This document shows positions 10,663-19,098 of a stretch of DNA of 64,000 bases, piece by piece. The stretch lies in NCBI RefSeq assembly GCF_037890675.1, contig NZ_CP149574.1, forward strand, positions 4,779,267-4,843,266, given 5' to 3'. How positions within the stretch are numbered: the first letter of the stretch is position 1; the number at the start of each line of letters is the position of its first letter. The position numbers and the translations under genes were made by a program. The notes under the pieces are model-generated. The model had not been told where the DNA came from and ran no database searches. It saw only the letters and a program-made list of their open reading frames with translations. Origin of the DNA: Methylovirgula sp. 4M-Z18 (GTDB taxonomy: Bacteria; Pseudomonadota; Alphaproteobacteria; Rhizobiales; Beijerinckiaceae).

Positions 10663-11562
10663 TTAGCTCAATTTCGCTCTCAATTCAGTCGTCAGAAGAT
10701 CGGTGACAGCATCGAAGCGCCCGGGCGCAGCCTGACGAATGAGAGTCACATGCATTGGTAAAGCGAAATCGCAAACCTCCAATATTTGCAAGTGATGCCG
10801 ATGAGAACTTTCATAAAACTGGCGCCGCGGAATAAGGCTGAGCCCGCCACTATGCGCGAGCAATGACAACTGCAAATCTTCACCAAAGACTTCTGCTATG
10901 ATGTGAAGAGGCAATTGCTGCCGTTCATAACTTTTCATGAGAAAGGCTCGGCATCCACACCCATGTGGATTCAAAAACCAACCTTCGTCAGCAAGATCAC
11001 GCAGATGCCAGGGCGCGCCATTGGCTTTTGTGGCGGCTTTATTCGCAGAGACGACAACGACTTGTTCCGCACCAAGCCTATGACGGACAAGCGTGTTTGG
11101 AATGATATGATCATCGGTCAGAAGACCGACGGAACAATCGAGAGATCCTGAGCGCATATCTTCGATCAGATCGCGGGTCCAATTGGAACCGATCTGCAAT
11201 TTGATCTGTGGGAAGCCTCGGCGCAACGCATCAAGAGGGGACGTTAACACAATACCGCCGAGACCATGGGCGACGCCGATCTTTAACTCACCCACAGGAG
11301 TGGCATGTTTCGTTGTGCTGGCCTGCAATTTTGCGACGGCAGTCAAAACATCTCGGCATTGCGCGAGTACATGAACCCCAAGGGCTGTCAACACGGCTGG
11401 CTTAACTTCGCGGTTGAAAATAGGTGCATCCTTCATCGCGGCTTCAAAGTTTTGCACCCGTCGCGTAACCGCCGGCTGCGTTAGATTGAGCCGGACGGCC
11501 GCGCGATTAACGGAGCCGGTTTCCGCCACAGCCACAAATGCTTCGATGTCTTGGAGGTTCAT
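10663..11562 (-). CDS. LysR-family transcriptional regulator
   Basis: 299 residues. The N-terminal winged helix-turn-helix (DIEAFVAVAETGSVNRAA, then LTQPAVTRRVQNFE) is standard, although the usual LSRL-type spacing reads LNLTQPAV. The rest is a periplasmic-binding-like effector domain. A hand-counted 60-base block (10921-10980) is 45% GC against about 70% in core genes nearby, which suggests transfer. Its likely target is the ABM gene directly downstream, or genes across the 355-base upstream space. The effector is unknown. Confidence 0.88.
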   Translation of the reverse strand: MNLQDIEAFVAVAETGSVNRAAVRLNLTQPAVTRRVQNFEAAMKDAPIFNREVKPAVLTALGVHVLAQCRDVLTAVAKLQASTTKHATPVGELKIGVAHGLGGIVLTSPLDALRRGFPQIKLQIGSNWTRDLIEDMRSGSLDCSVGLLTDDHIIPNTLVRHRLGAEQVVVVSANKAATKANGAPWHLRDLADEGWFLNPHGCGCRAFLMKSYERQQLPLHIIAEVFGEDLQLSLLAHSGGLSLIPRRQFYESSHRHHLQILEVCDFALPMHVTLIRQAAPGRFDAVTDLLTTELRAKLS

Positions 11563-11917
11563 CAGCAGAAACTAACCCAGATGCAATTACAATGATAGCA
11601 TATTTGATCTCTTTTTGCGTCTCCACTTTATGAAGCATGCGTCTTGTGTTGTCAGACTTGTCATCTGGTCCGAGAATTCGAAAAAAGATGAGCACGTTTG
11701 TTTCGATCTCATAATTTGTATATTTACAAAGTGTCAACGTAATTGTGGCATCCAGAATAATCGCTGCGGCCTTGAGATATAAGCCTGTGCTGCAGGGAAA
11801 AAGGTGGCTCATTGTTGCGGCTTGTTATGCCGAATCTCGCGAGCAGCAATCGCCTCGACAGATTGACCAGCCGAGATGTGCGCAGTGTGTGAGAGCGTCG
11901 CAAAAATTGGAAAAGTC
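11563..11917. other. 355-base intergenic region, no gene recognised
   Basis: AT-rich divergent space between the LysR gene and the second ABM gene. A 101-codon frame (11507-11812, minus) runs across it but overlaps the LysR start, has no family resemblance and was not called. Confidence 0.4.
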
Positions 11918-12223
11918 GTGAATTTGCTCCTGATCATCGGCACCGTCCGCCTTCCACCCGAAAATCTCGCACGCGCCAAGCCAATCATGCGCCGCATGGT
12001 CGAGATGAGCCGCGCCGAGAATGGCTGCGTGGAATACTCCTATGCCGAGGACGTGCTCGATCCCGGCCTGATCCATGTGAGCGAAATCTGGCGCGATCAG
12101 GCGGCGCTCGACCGGCATTTCGCGTCGGAACATCTCACGCAATGGCGCGCCGCCTGGCCGGATTTGGGCATTCGCGACCGCAACCTGCGCAGCTACGAAA
12201 TCGGCGCGCCGCGCGTCACGTAA
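11918..12223 (+). CDS. ABM-domain protein (putative quinol monooxygenase)
   Basis: 101 residues if the GTG at 11918 is used, which places the family start (NLLLIIGTVRL) at the N-terminus; an ATG at 11876 would add 14 residues. The ABM pattern is clear: RRMVEMSRAENGCVEYSYAED, LIHVSEIWRD, LDRHFASEHL. The closest functional label is YgiN/quinol monooxygenase-like, but substrates differ widely in this family. The gene is GC-rich, unlike the ABM gene at 10264, so the two are not a recent duplication. It converges tail to tail with the EamA gene, the stops being adjacent. Confidence 0.78.
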   Translation: MNLLLIIGTVRLPPENLARAKPIMRRMVEMSRAENGCVEYSYAEDVLDPGLIHVSEIWRDQAALDRHFASEHLTQWRAAWPDLGIRDRNLRSYEIGAPRVT

Positions 12224-13087
12224 TCACACCGCAAACTTCTTCGCGCCCGCGACGCAGCACACGACGCCGGCCATGGCGGCGAACATCAGCACGCTCAAAT
12301 GCTCGTGCAGCAGCGTCGCCGCGAGCACGAGGCCGAGAAACGGTTGCAGCAATTGCAATTGCCCGACGGCCGCGATGCCGCCGAGCGCCAGGCCGCGATA
12401 CCAGAAGACGAAGCCGAGCAGCATGCTGAAGATCGAGACATAAGCGAGGCCGATCCAGGCCGGCGCACGAATCGTGTCCCACGCGGCCGGCAGGCTCATC
12501 GCGGCGATCAGCAGCATCGGCGGTAAGGCGAGCACCAGCGCCCACGAAATCACCTGCCAGCCGCCCAGGCGGCGCGAGATCTTGCCACCCTCGGCATAGC
12601 CAAGACCGCACAGCAGAATGGCCGCGACCATGAGCGCATCGCCCGTGAACGTGCCATTGCCGCTGCTGACGAATGCGAAACCGACGACCGCCAGGCTGCC
12701 GAGCACGGAGAAGAGCCAGAACAGCGGCTTGGGCCGTTCGCCGCCGCGCCAGGCGCCGAACAGTGCCGTCGCCAAAGGCAAAAGCCCGACATAGACGATC
12801 GAATGGGCAGAGGTGATGTGCTGCAGCGCCAGCGCGGTAAGCAAAGGAAACCCGACGACCACGCCGAGCGCGACGATGGCGAGTGGGACAAAGTCCTCGC
12901 GCCGCGGCCGCGCCTGCCGCAGCAGGCCGAGCAGCGCCGCGCCGAGCAAGGCGGCGATCACCGCCCGAGCGGAAGTGAGGAACAAAGGCGAGAAGCCGGC
13001 CACGGCCACGCGCGTCGCCGGCAACGAGCCGCTGAAGATGACGACGCCGACGAGGCCGCTGCCCCAACCCTGTATCGATGTTTTCAT
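12224..13087 (-). CDS. EamA/DMT-family transporter, divergent from MocR regulator
   Basis: 287 residues with about ten membrane helices in two EamA halves (GVVIFSGSLPATRVAVAG; SIFSMLLGFVFWYRGLALGG). The start at 13087 gives the family-like MKTSIQGWGSGLVG; a longer frame reaches 13129. It is transcribed away from the MocR-type regulator gene, 90 bases apart. Paired EamA exporter and MocR genes are common and usually mean the regulator controls the exporter, so amine or amino-acid export is a reasonable guess. Confidence 0.88.
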   Translation of the reverse strand: MKTSIQGWGSGLVGVVIFSGSLPATRVAVAGFSPLFLTSARAVIAALLGAALLGLLRQARPRREDFVPLAIVALGVVVGFPLLTALALQHITSAHSIVYVGLLPLATALFGAWRGGERPKPLFWLFSVLGSLAVVGFAFVSSGNGTFTGDALMVAAILLCGLGYAEGGKISRRLGGWQVISWALVLALPPMLLIAAMSLPAAWDTIRAPAWIGLAYVSIFSMLLGFVFWYRGLALGGIAAVGQLQLLQPFLGLVLAATLLHEHLSVLMFAAMAGVVCCVAGAKKFAV

Positions 13088-13127
13088 GCGGTCAAGCCTT
13101 ACCGCCTTCCCTCTGGCAAAGGCAGAC

Positions 13128-13157
13128 ACAGTTCAGTACAATTTGACGAAACTGTAC
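13128..13157. promoter_or_regulatory. candidate operator between EamA and MocR genes
   Basis: The shared 90-base intergenic space holds ACAGTT (13128-13133) facing AACTGT (13150-13155), and nested inside it GTACA (13136-13140) facing TGTAC (13153-13157). Short arms, so only suggestive; the position between two divergent starts makes a MocR site plausible. Confidence 0.35.
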
Positions 13158-13177
13158 CGGCATGAGGAGCCATACAC

Positions 13178-14584
13178 TTGTCTCTGCACGCGCCCGACAC
13201 ATCAGGAACGCGCACCGCCGAAGTGATGAACGCGGTGCGCGCCAGGATCGCGAGCCGGGCGCTGAGCCCGGGCGACCGGCTGCCCTCCATCCGCGGCTTT
13301 GCCGCGACGATGGGCGTGTCGCCCTCGACAATCGTCGAAGCCTATGACCGGCTGGCGGCGGAGGGCCTCATTCTGGCGCGGCGCGGCTCCGGCTTTTATG
13401 TGGCGCCGAAAGCGCTGCAGCCCCTTACCCTGACCGTGGATGCGCCGCAGCGCGACCGCTCGGTCGACCCGTTCTGGGTCTCGCGCCAGGCGCTCGACGC
13501 CGACCCGGACATGCCGAAGCCGGGTTGCGGCTGGCTGCCGCCGGATTGGATGCCGGGCGACGCGCTGCGCCGCGCCTTTCGCAGCGTCGCGCGCGCGAGC
13601 GACGAGACCTTCACGGATTATGGCAGCACGCGCGGCTCGCTGGCCCTGCGGCGGCTGCTCATCGCGCGCTTCGCGGAGGAGGGGCTCGAGGCCTCGCCCG
13701 ACCATCTCCTGCTCACCGCGTCGGGCACGCAAAGTCTCGACCTCATCTGCCGCTTCCTGCTGCGCCCTGGCGACACGGTGCTGGTGGACGATCCGTGCTA
13801 TTTCAATTTCCGCGCGCTCTTGCGGGCGCACCAGGCAAGAATCGTGAGCGTGCCCTACACGCCGGCGGGGCCGGACCTCGCGCGTTTCGAAGCCGTTCTC
13901 GCCGCGTCGCGCCCGCGCCTCTACATCACCAATTCCGCCTTGCACAACCCGACCGGCGCGACCCTGTCGCCGCAAGTCGCGCACCGCCTGCTCACCCTCG
14001 CCGCGGCGCATGATCTCATCGTCGTCGAGGACGATATTTTTGCCGATTTCGAGCCCGAGCCCTCGCCCCGCCTCGCCGTGCTCGACGGGCTTGAGCACGT
14101 GATCCGCATCGGCAGCTTTTCCAAGACGCTCTCGGCTTCCGTGCGGTGCGGCTATATCGCGGCCAAACCCGAGTGGATCGACGATCTCGTCAACCTGCAG
14201 ATCGCCATCAACTTCGGCGGCCCGAGCCCGGTCGCGACCGGCATGATCGCCCACGTGCTCAAAAGCGGCGTCTACCGCAAGCACATGGACGAGCTGCGCC
14301 GCCGCCTGGCGCGCGCGAGGGCGGACACGGCCAAACGCCTGCAGCGCCTCGGCCTCGAGCCCTGGGTAACTCCGCGCGGCGGCTTCTATCTCTGGTGCCG
14401 CCTGCCGGACGGGAAGGATTCCGCTCACGTAGCCCGCGCCGCAATCGCGCAAGGCATCGTGCTCGCGCCGGGCAACATCTTCAGCGCGGCGCAGACGGCG
14501 GCGGGTTACATGCGGTTCAATGTGGCGCAGTCGGGGGATGTGCGGGTGTATCGGGTTTTGGGGGAAGCGTTGCGGGGGGTATAA
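13178..14584 (+). CDS. MocR/PdxR-type regulator (GntR HTH + aminotransferase-like domain)
   Basis: 468 residues. An N-terminal GntR winged helix (VMNAVRARIASRALSPGDRL, then GVSPSTIVEAYDRLAAEG) is joined to a fold-type I aminotransferase domain. The PLP lysine is in RIGSFSKTLSASVRCGYI and the Asp in VEDDIFADF. MocR proteins use PLP or an amine as signal and rarely keep enzyme activity. The start is an unusual TTG at 13178, supported by GAGGAG at 13164-13169 eight bases upstream. Likely controls the divergent EamA exporter. Confidence 0.9.
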   Translation: MSLHAPDTSGTRTAEVMNAVRARIASRALSPGDRLPSIRGFAATMGVSPSTIVEAYDRLAAEGLILARRGSGFYVAPKALQPLTLTVDAPQRDRSVDPFWVSRQALDADPDMPKPGCGWLPPDWMPGDALRRAFRSVARASDETFTDYGSTRGSLALRRLLIARFAEEGLEASPDHLLLTASGTQSLDLICRFLLRPGDTVLVDDPCYFNFRALLRAHQARIVSVPYTPAGPDLARFEAVLAASRPRLYITNSALHNPTGATLSPQVAHRLLTLAAAHDLIVVEDDIFADFEPEPSPRLAVLDGLEHVIRIGSFSKTLSASVRCGYIAAKPEWIDDLVNLQIAINFGGPSPVATGMIAHVLKSGVYRKHMDELRRRLARARADTAKRLQRLGLEPWVTPRGGFYLWCRLPDGKDSAHVARAAIAQGIVLAPGNIFSAAQTAAGYMRFNVAQSGDVRVYRVLGEALRGV

Positions 14585-14585
14585 G

Positions 14586-15731
14586 TTAAGAGGCAGGTGC
14601 CACAAACGCCTTAAGGAGCGTTTGCCTACTATCGTGTAGGGACAATTCGGAGGTCTGGCGAAGCTTGAAATCCTGCTCCTTAGCCACCTCTTTAGCCAGA
14701 TCGTCCATCTCGATAGATAGAGCTTTTAGTCCCTCGTACTTTTCAGCTGTATCGAAAATTTGTCTCGACCCGTCGGGCGTGCGTAACGCCATTGCCTTTG
14801 AGCTATTGTGATAAAGTTCATCGAGAAACCTCTGGGTCTCGGCGAGAACCGCCAATTCGTAAAAGCTTCCGGTGGATAAAGCCGGGATGTCCGCATGGTA
14901 CATAGTCGCCGCAATATCAAAGCTCGGAAACACGATTTTCCGGCCTTCTTCAATAGCATCGTTTTTCACGTTTTTGCACAGCCGAATTGCTTTCTTCAGT
15001 CCGCCCGAAGCTAGCTGATCCCGGGTGTGGACCCGGTGGATATGGAGAAACGGAAGGTTGTCGATTGTTTCCGGCACCTTGTTATTTAGGATAGTCACAC
15101 CACGGTCTCTCTCCAGCAGCGAAGTTTGGTAGTCGATCGTGTCATGCCAATGCGACGGCACCACATCGACTGGACGTGCAAGGGAGCCGCCAGATATACC
15201 AATCGCTTTCCCGCCACTGGTGTCGACGTCCGCTGCCGGAAAACGTGCCCTCAGAATCTTCTCTGCCTCGCTTCTCAACTTTGACAAAACCTGAACCGAT
15301 GTTCTGCTGGTCGGCGAGGTGTAGAAACCGCTGCGGCTGAGAGCGCCTTCTGTGCGGTAGGTCAAAAAGCTGGCATCAAGGCTCAGTAGATCAACATCGC
15401 TAACCCCGCGGATATGAACGTCGAGTGGCACAGATCCTTGTAATCTGAAGAGAACGGAAAGGCCCGCGCTTATCAGTCCATCGTTGAGTTGATTTCCCAC
15501 TCGCTCGGCCGTCTCAACGCTGATACGAGTGTATTGCTCATCAACTGCCTGCATGGCGCCAAGGGCATATCGCGTGTAGGGCTGGCCTGTGGCGCGTTTT
15601 TGCCAAACTTCATCGCCAATGCTTTTGGCGATGATCACGCGCTGCGCGTCTTCGGCCAGCCTACCTAGTCGATCTGTGCCACGCCGACGAACGCTGAGCT
15701 GATTCAGACGCTTGTTGATATCGCGCGCCAT
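14586..15731 (-). CDS. CBASS cyclic-oligonucleotide synthase (CD-NTase)
   Basis: 381 residues with the polymerase-beta-like nucleotidyltransferase signature: Gly99-Ser100, then IRGVSDVDLL with Asp112 and Asp114, and a third acidic residue Asp189 in PVDVVP. This layout is that of OAS/DncV-like enzymes (CD-NTases) that make cyclic nucleotide signals on phage infection. The all-helical C-terminal half fits the helical lobe. The gene begins 3 bases after the stop of a Cap15-like membrane effector, the usual two-gene CBASS unit. A hand-counted block (15061-15120) is 50% GC against 70% in the MocR gene beside it. No Cap2/Cap3 ubiquitin-like genes are present. The clade (CdnB or CdnE) is not settled by reading. 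Confidence 0.85.
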   Translation of the reverse strand: MARDINKRLNQLSVRRRGTDRLGRLAEDAQRVIIAKSIGDEVWQKRATGQPYTRYALGAMQAVDEQYTRISVETAERVGNQLNDGLISAGLSVLFRLQGSVPLDVHIRGVSDVDLLSLDASFLTYRTEGALSRSGFYTSPTSRTSVQVLSKLRSEAEKILRARFPAADVDTSGGKAIGISGGSLARPVDVVPSHWHDTIDYQTSLLERDRGVTILNNKVPETIDNLPFLHIHRVHTRDQLASGGLKKAIRLCKNVKNDAIEEGRKIVFPSFDIAATMYHADIPALSTGSFYELAVLAETQRFLDELYHNSSKAMALRTPDGSRQIFDTAEKYEGLKALSIEMDDLAKEVAKEQDFKLRQTSELSLHDSRQTLLKAFVAPAS

Positions 15732-15734
15732 ACT

Positions 15735-16358
15735 TCACGCCCTTTGCAACTTCATGGTGCCGAAAGTGTATCGCCCGTGCCCATTGAAATATTCCCCGTC
15801 GGCACTGCGAAGATTCTTGTCGAAGATTATTTCAGCAAAACCTCGATGGCTCGCGAGATCTGCTTCTCCAATTTTAGGATAGTTCCGATAGCTGTAGAAT
15901 AGTCTGTAACCGTCTGCTTCATCGCAGACTAGCGCTGCGCTTTCGCTATTCGAACCTGACTGATGGGTCTTAAGCCGTACCCGTATTTTGTCCCAACTTT
16001 GTACGATAGTGATCTTGGCTTGCCATTGGCCGCCAGGGTTTCCAGCTGAGGCAATCGTTTCGCCTTGGCACATCCATTCGCCACTTAAGTCCGGCACTTT
16101 CAGAAGCTGCCCAAGCGGCGTCCATTTCCAAGCATAGCGATTGAGAAACCAAGAAAGGAGTGTAAACACCGCCCCGGCGCCCACTAGAGACAGTATTGAC
16201 GGAGGCAAGTTGGCGGGTAGCCCAAGCCGCTTAGCCAAATCAACCGCCCATAATAGAACGAAAACGGTCGATGCGGATATTCCCGCTGCTATAAGGCTTA
16301 GATATCGGCCAACTTTGACGCGGCTCACTCCGCCCAGAACAGTGTATTCATGCTCCAT
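15735..16358 (-). CDS. cap15: Cap15-like CBASS effector (2TM + beta-barrel)
   Basis: 207 residues. Two membrane helices lie at about residues 18-40 and 52-72. A soluble, strand-rich domain from about residue 88 begins DLSGEWMCQGE, continues ITIVQSWDKIRVRLKTHQSG and YSYRNYPK, and closes with HRGFAEIIF and YFNGHGRYTFGTMKL. This is the pattern of the S-2TM-beta/Cap15 family, in which a cyclic nucleotide binds the barrel and the protein clusters in the inner membrane to disrupt it. It is the first gene of the unit and probably shares one transcript with the CD-NTase. The family call rests on remembered motifs, not on a search. Confidence 0.82.
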   Translation of the reverse strand: MEHEYTVLGGVSRVKVGRYLSLIAAGISASTVFVLLWAVDLAKRLGLPANLPPSILSLVGAGAVFTLLSWFLNRYAWKWTPLGQLLKVPDLSGEWMCQGETIASAGNPGGQWQAKITIVQSWDKIRVRLKTHQSGSNSESAALVCDEADGYRLFYSYRNYPKIGEADLASHRGFAEIIFDKNLRSADGEYFNGHGRYTFGTMKLQRA

Positions 16359-16737
16359 GCGCCCCCCAATGCCATCCCCACGGCTGAAAAGCTTATTTTC
16401 GCTTCGTCTGCAGCGGGCAAGGCGTCACGCGTCCGCTTTGGATCAAAAGAGGAAGTGAATTGATTTCTTAGATCCCCCCGTTTTGCGGTTTCCTTCCTCA
16501 TCTCACTGTATTTTATACGTTGTAAAGCATCTCGGTGTGTGAGCGTTTGCACAGATCAATGGTTGGAGGATGATTGCTGGGGATTTGCTAAAACACTTAT
16601 AGAACACCATCGCGCTCTTGCGAGAAAGAGCCTGTGCCGCAGCACTTATCACGATTCACATGCGCTGCGGCTCTCACATAGTGCGTCAAGCGCGGGATGA
16701 CATGGAGGCTTTGATGAAGTGAGAGGCCACCGCCCCC
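16359..16737. other. 379-base region upstream of the CBASS genes
   Basis: AT-richer than the core genes and presumably holds the leftward CBASS promoter. A 75-codon frame (16325-16552, minus) overlaps the cap15 start and resembles nothing known. The right part ends at the stop of the M20 gene on the same strand. Confidence 0.4.
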
Positions 16738-17904
16738 TCACACCGGCATGGCGGTTTCCACCAGCTTCGCCCAATAGCTCATCCCATACGGAATCAGCTC
16801 ATCATTGAAATCATATTGCGGATGATGCAGCCCCGCGCTGTCGCCGTTGCCGGCGAAGATGAAGGCGCCGGGGCGGGCGAGGAGCATGTAGGAGAAATCT
16901 TCCGCGCCCATCATCGGCGGCATGGCAATATCCACCTTGTCGGCGCCGACGATCGTGCCGGCGATCTCGGCGGCGAAGTCCGTTTGGCTGGGGTGATTTT
17001 CGGTGACAGGATAGCCGCGGTAATAGTGCACCTCGGCTTTGGCGCGGTGGGCGCGCGCGGTGAATTCCACGATCTCGCGTAAGCGCGCTTCGGCGCCCGC
17101 GCGCACCTCTTCGCGCAACGCGCGGATCGTGCCGGAGAGGCGCACCTTTTGCGGAATGACGTTGTAAGCATCGCCGCCGTGAAAGCAGGTGACCGAGACG
17201 ACCACCGAGTCGAGCGGATCGATGGTGCGCGCGGCAATGGTCTGCAGCGCCACGACGATCTGCGAGCCGGCCACCACCGGGTCGATACATTGGTGCGGCT
17301 TGGCGGCATGGCCGCCGCGCCCTTCGATATCGATGTCGAAACGGTCCGCCGCCGCCATCAGCGGGCCGGGCCTGAGCCCGAACGAGCCGACCGGCATGCC
17401 GGGCGCGTTGTGCATGCCATAGACTTCCTGCACGTTGAACCGCTCCATCAAGCCGTCTTCCACCATGGCGAGGCCACCGCCGCCGCCCTCTTCCGCCGGC
17501 TGGAAAATCACCACGGCGGTGCCGTCGAAATTGCGGGTTTCGGTGAGATAGCGCGCGGCGCCGAGCAGCATGGCGGTGTGGCCGTCGTGGCCGCAGGCGT
17601 GCATCTTGCCCGCATTGCGCGATTTATAGGGCAGGTCGGTCGCTTCCAGAATCGGCAGCGCGTCCATGTCGGCGCGCAGGCCGATGGCGCGGCCGGTCCT
17701 GTCGCTGCGGCCCTTGATGACACCGACGACACCGGTGCGGCCAAGGCCGGTCACCACGTCGTCGCAGCCGAATGCGCGCAATTTTTCCGCGACGAGCCCG
17801 GCGGTGCGGTGCACGTCGTACAGCAATTCGGGATTTTGATGAATGTCGTGGCGCCAGCCTTTGACGTCGTCCGCCAATTCGGCAATTCGGTTGATGATGG
17901 GCAT
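16738..17904 (-). CDS. M20D amidohydrolase (hippurate hydrolase-like)
   Basis: 388 residues of the M20D metallopeptidase family, which cleave N-acyl amino acids. The metal and catalytic motifs are in order: ADMDALPI, HACGHDGHTAML, QPAEEGGGG and MMGAEDFSYM, and a dimerisation domain lies in the middle. The start at 17904 gives MPIINRIAELADDVKGWRHD, the normal family N-terminus; the frame extends to 18120 but that part overlaps the divergent regulator. It is probably controlled by the LysR gene 88 bases away on the other strand. Substrate not defined. Confidence 0.93.
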   Translation of the reverse strand: MPIINRIAELADDVKGWRHDIHQNPELLYDVHRTAGLVAEKLRAFGCDDVVTGLGRTGVVGVIKGRSDRTGRAIGLRADMDALPILEATDLPYKSRNAGKMHACGHDGHTAMLLGAARYLTETRNFDGTAVVIFQPAEEGGGGGLAMVEDGLMERFNVQEVYGMHNAPGMPVGSFGLRPGPLMAAADRFDIDIEGRGGHAAKPHQCIDPVVAGSQIVVALQTIAARTIDPLDSVVVSVTCFHGGDAYNVIPQKVRLSGTIRALREEVRAGAEARLREIVEFTARAHRAKAEVHYYRGYPVTENHPSQTDFAAEIAGTIVGADKVDIAMPPMMGAEDFSYMLLARPGAFIFAGNGDSAGLHHPQYDFNDELIPYGMSYWAKLVETAMPV

Positions 17905-17992
17905 AGGGTTGAGCCTGTTGTCTCGCGTTAATATGGCTATATGATTGGCCGGTGGGCGCGAATTGTCCAGCAGCAACGAGGTTTTAGGGAAA

Positions 17993-18883
17993 ATGGCGCG
18001 TCGCTTGCCGCCCATGAAAAGTCTGCTTGCGTTCGAGGCCGCGGTGCGCACCGGCTCGATCCGCAAGGCGGCGCAAGAGCTCAATCTCGACCATTCGGTG
18101 GTGAGCCGGCATTTGCGCACGCTGCAGGAGCGCTTCGCGACGCCGATCTACACGAGCACCGCGCAGGGGATCCGGCCGACCGAGGCGGGGCTGGAATTTG
18201 CCGCGCAGGTCACGCGCTCGCTCGATCTCATCGGCAATGCGGCGGCGAAACTCACGAGCCCCGAGGAGGGCCTGGTGCTGCATGTGTGGTGCATGCCGGG
18301 CTTTGCCCTGCGCTGGCTCACGCCGCGCCTGCCGGCGCTGGCGAAATCGCTGCCCGGCGTCGAAATCCTGATCAAGCCGACGGACGAACTCGACGGCCTC
18401 GACAACGGCGCGGCCGATATCGATATCCGCTATGGCGCGCCGCGCTCGGCGTCGATTCAGATGGCGATTTTCGCCGAGCCTCTGGTCTATGCGGTCGCCT
18501 CGCCGGATTGGGTGAGCCGCCACCCGATGCCCGAGGCGCCCGCCGATCTGTTGAAGGCGCAGCTCATCCACGAGGACACGACCGACCAGTGGCGCGACTG
18601 GTTCCGTTTGCACGACGTGACCCTGGCGAGCGCCCTGCACGGGACGCGGCTGTGGCAGGCGCATCTGTCGATCGAGGCGGCGAAGCTCGGCCAGGGCGTG
18701 GCGCTGGCCAATGATTTTCTCGTGCGCGAGGATCTGGCGCACGGCAGCCTGATCAAACTCGCCAGCCCCGGCGTGATGCTGAACCCCTACATGCTGCGCG
18801 CCCGCAAGGAACGCTGGGATGAACCGTCGATCCGGCGGTTCCGGACGTGGTTCATGCGCGAGGTGCAGAGTTTTGGGGTATAA
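17993..18883 (+). CDS. LysR-family regulator (GcvA-like), divergent from M20 gene
   Basis: 296 residues. The helix-turn-helix reads FEAAVRTGSIRKAAQELNLD then SVVSRHLRTLQERF. The remaining domain resembles GcvA-type effector domains (VWCMPGFALRWLTPRLPAL, DIDIRYG). ATG at 17993 with AGGGA just upstream; an earlier ATG at 17945 lies closer to the divergent M20 start. The likely target is the M20 amidohydrolase. Downstream lies the long inverted repeat. Confidence 0.9.
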   Translation: MARRLPPMKSLLAFEAAVRTGSIRKAAQELNLDHSVVSRHLRTLQERFATPIYTSTAQGIRPTEAGLEFAAQVTRSLDLIGNAAAKLTSPEEGLVLHVWCMPGFALRWLTPRLPALAKSLPGVEILIKPTDELDGLDNGAADIDIRYGAPRSASIQMAIFAEPLVYAVASPDWVSRHPMPEAPADLLKAQLIHEDTTDQWRDWFRLHDVTLASALHGTRLWQAHLSIEAAKLGQGVALANDFLVREDLAHGSLIKLASPGVMLNPYMLRARKERWDEPSIRRFRTWFMREVQSFGV

Positions 18884-18926
18884 CGGCGTCGGAATACCGG
18901 ATTAGGACGAATGATGCCGCGCGAAT

Positions 18927-19078
18927 CCTTCTCCCATCGGGAGAAGGTGGCATGCGAAGCATGACGGATGAGGGGACATACGATCGATATTCGCCTCAAT
19001 TTCGGCCGCAGCCTCTCTCGCCGGAGAGTCCCCTCATCCGACCGACTTCGTCGGCCACCTTCTCCCGATGGGAGAAGG
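18927..19078. repeat. long inverted REP-like repeat between convergent genes
   Basis: Two arms of about 50 bases, 18927-18976 and 19029-19078, are imperfect reverse complements. Each contains its own palindrome: CCTTCTCCC-ATC-GGGAGAAGG at 18927-18947 and CCTTCTCCC-GAT-GGGAGAAGG at 19058-19078. The inner parts hold ATGAGGGGA facing TCCCCTCAT. The element sits between the ends of the LysR and HAD genes, which converge, and can act as a two-way terminator. Same family as 10011-10070. Confidence 0.85.
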
Positions 19079-19098
19079 GCGCGCGGCAATATTTGTGC

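Noticed and set aside
11507..11812. 101-codon frame overlapping the LysR start
   Set aside because: Overlaps a sure gene and has no recognisable pattern.
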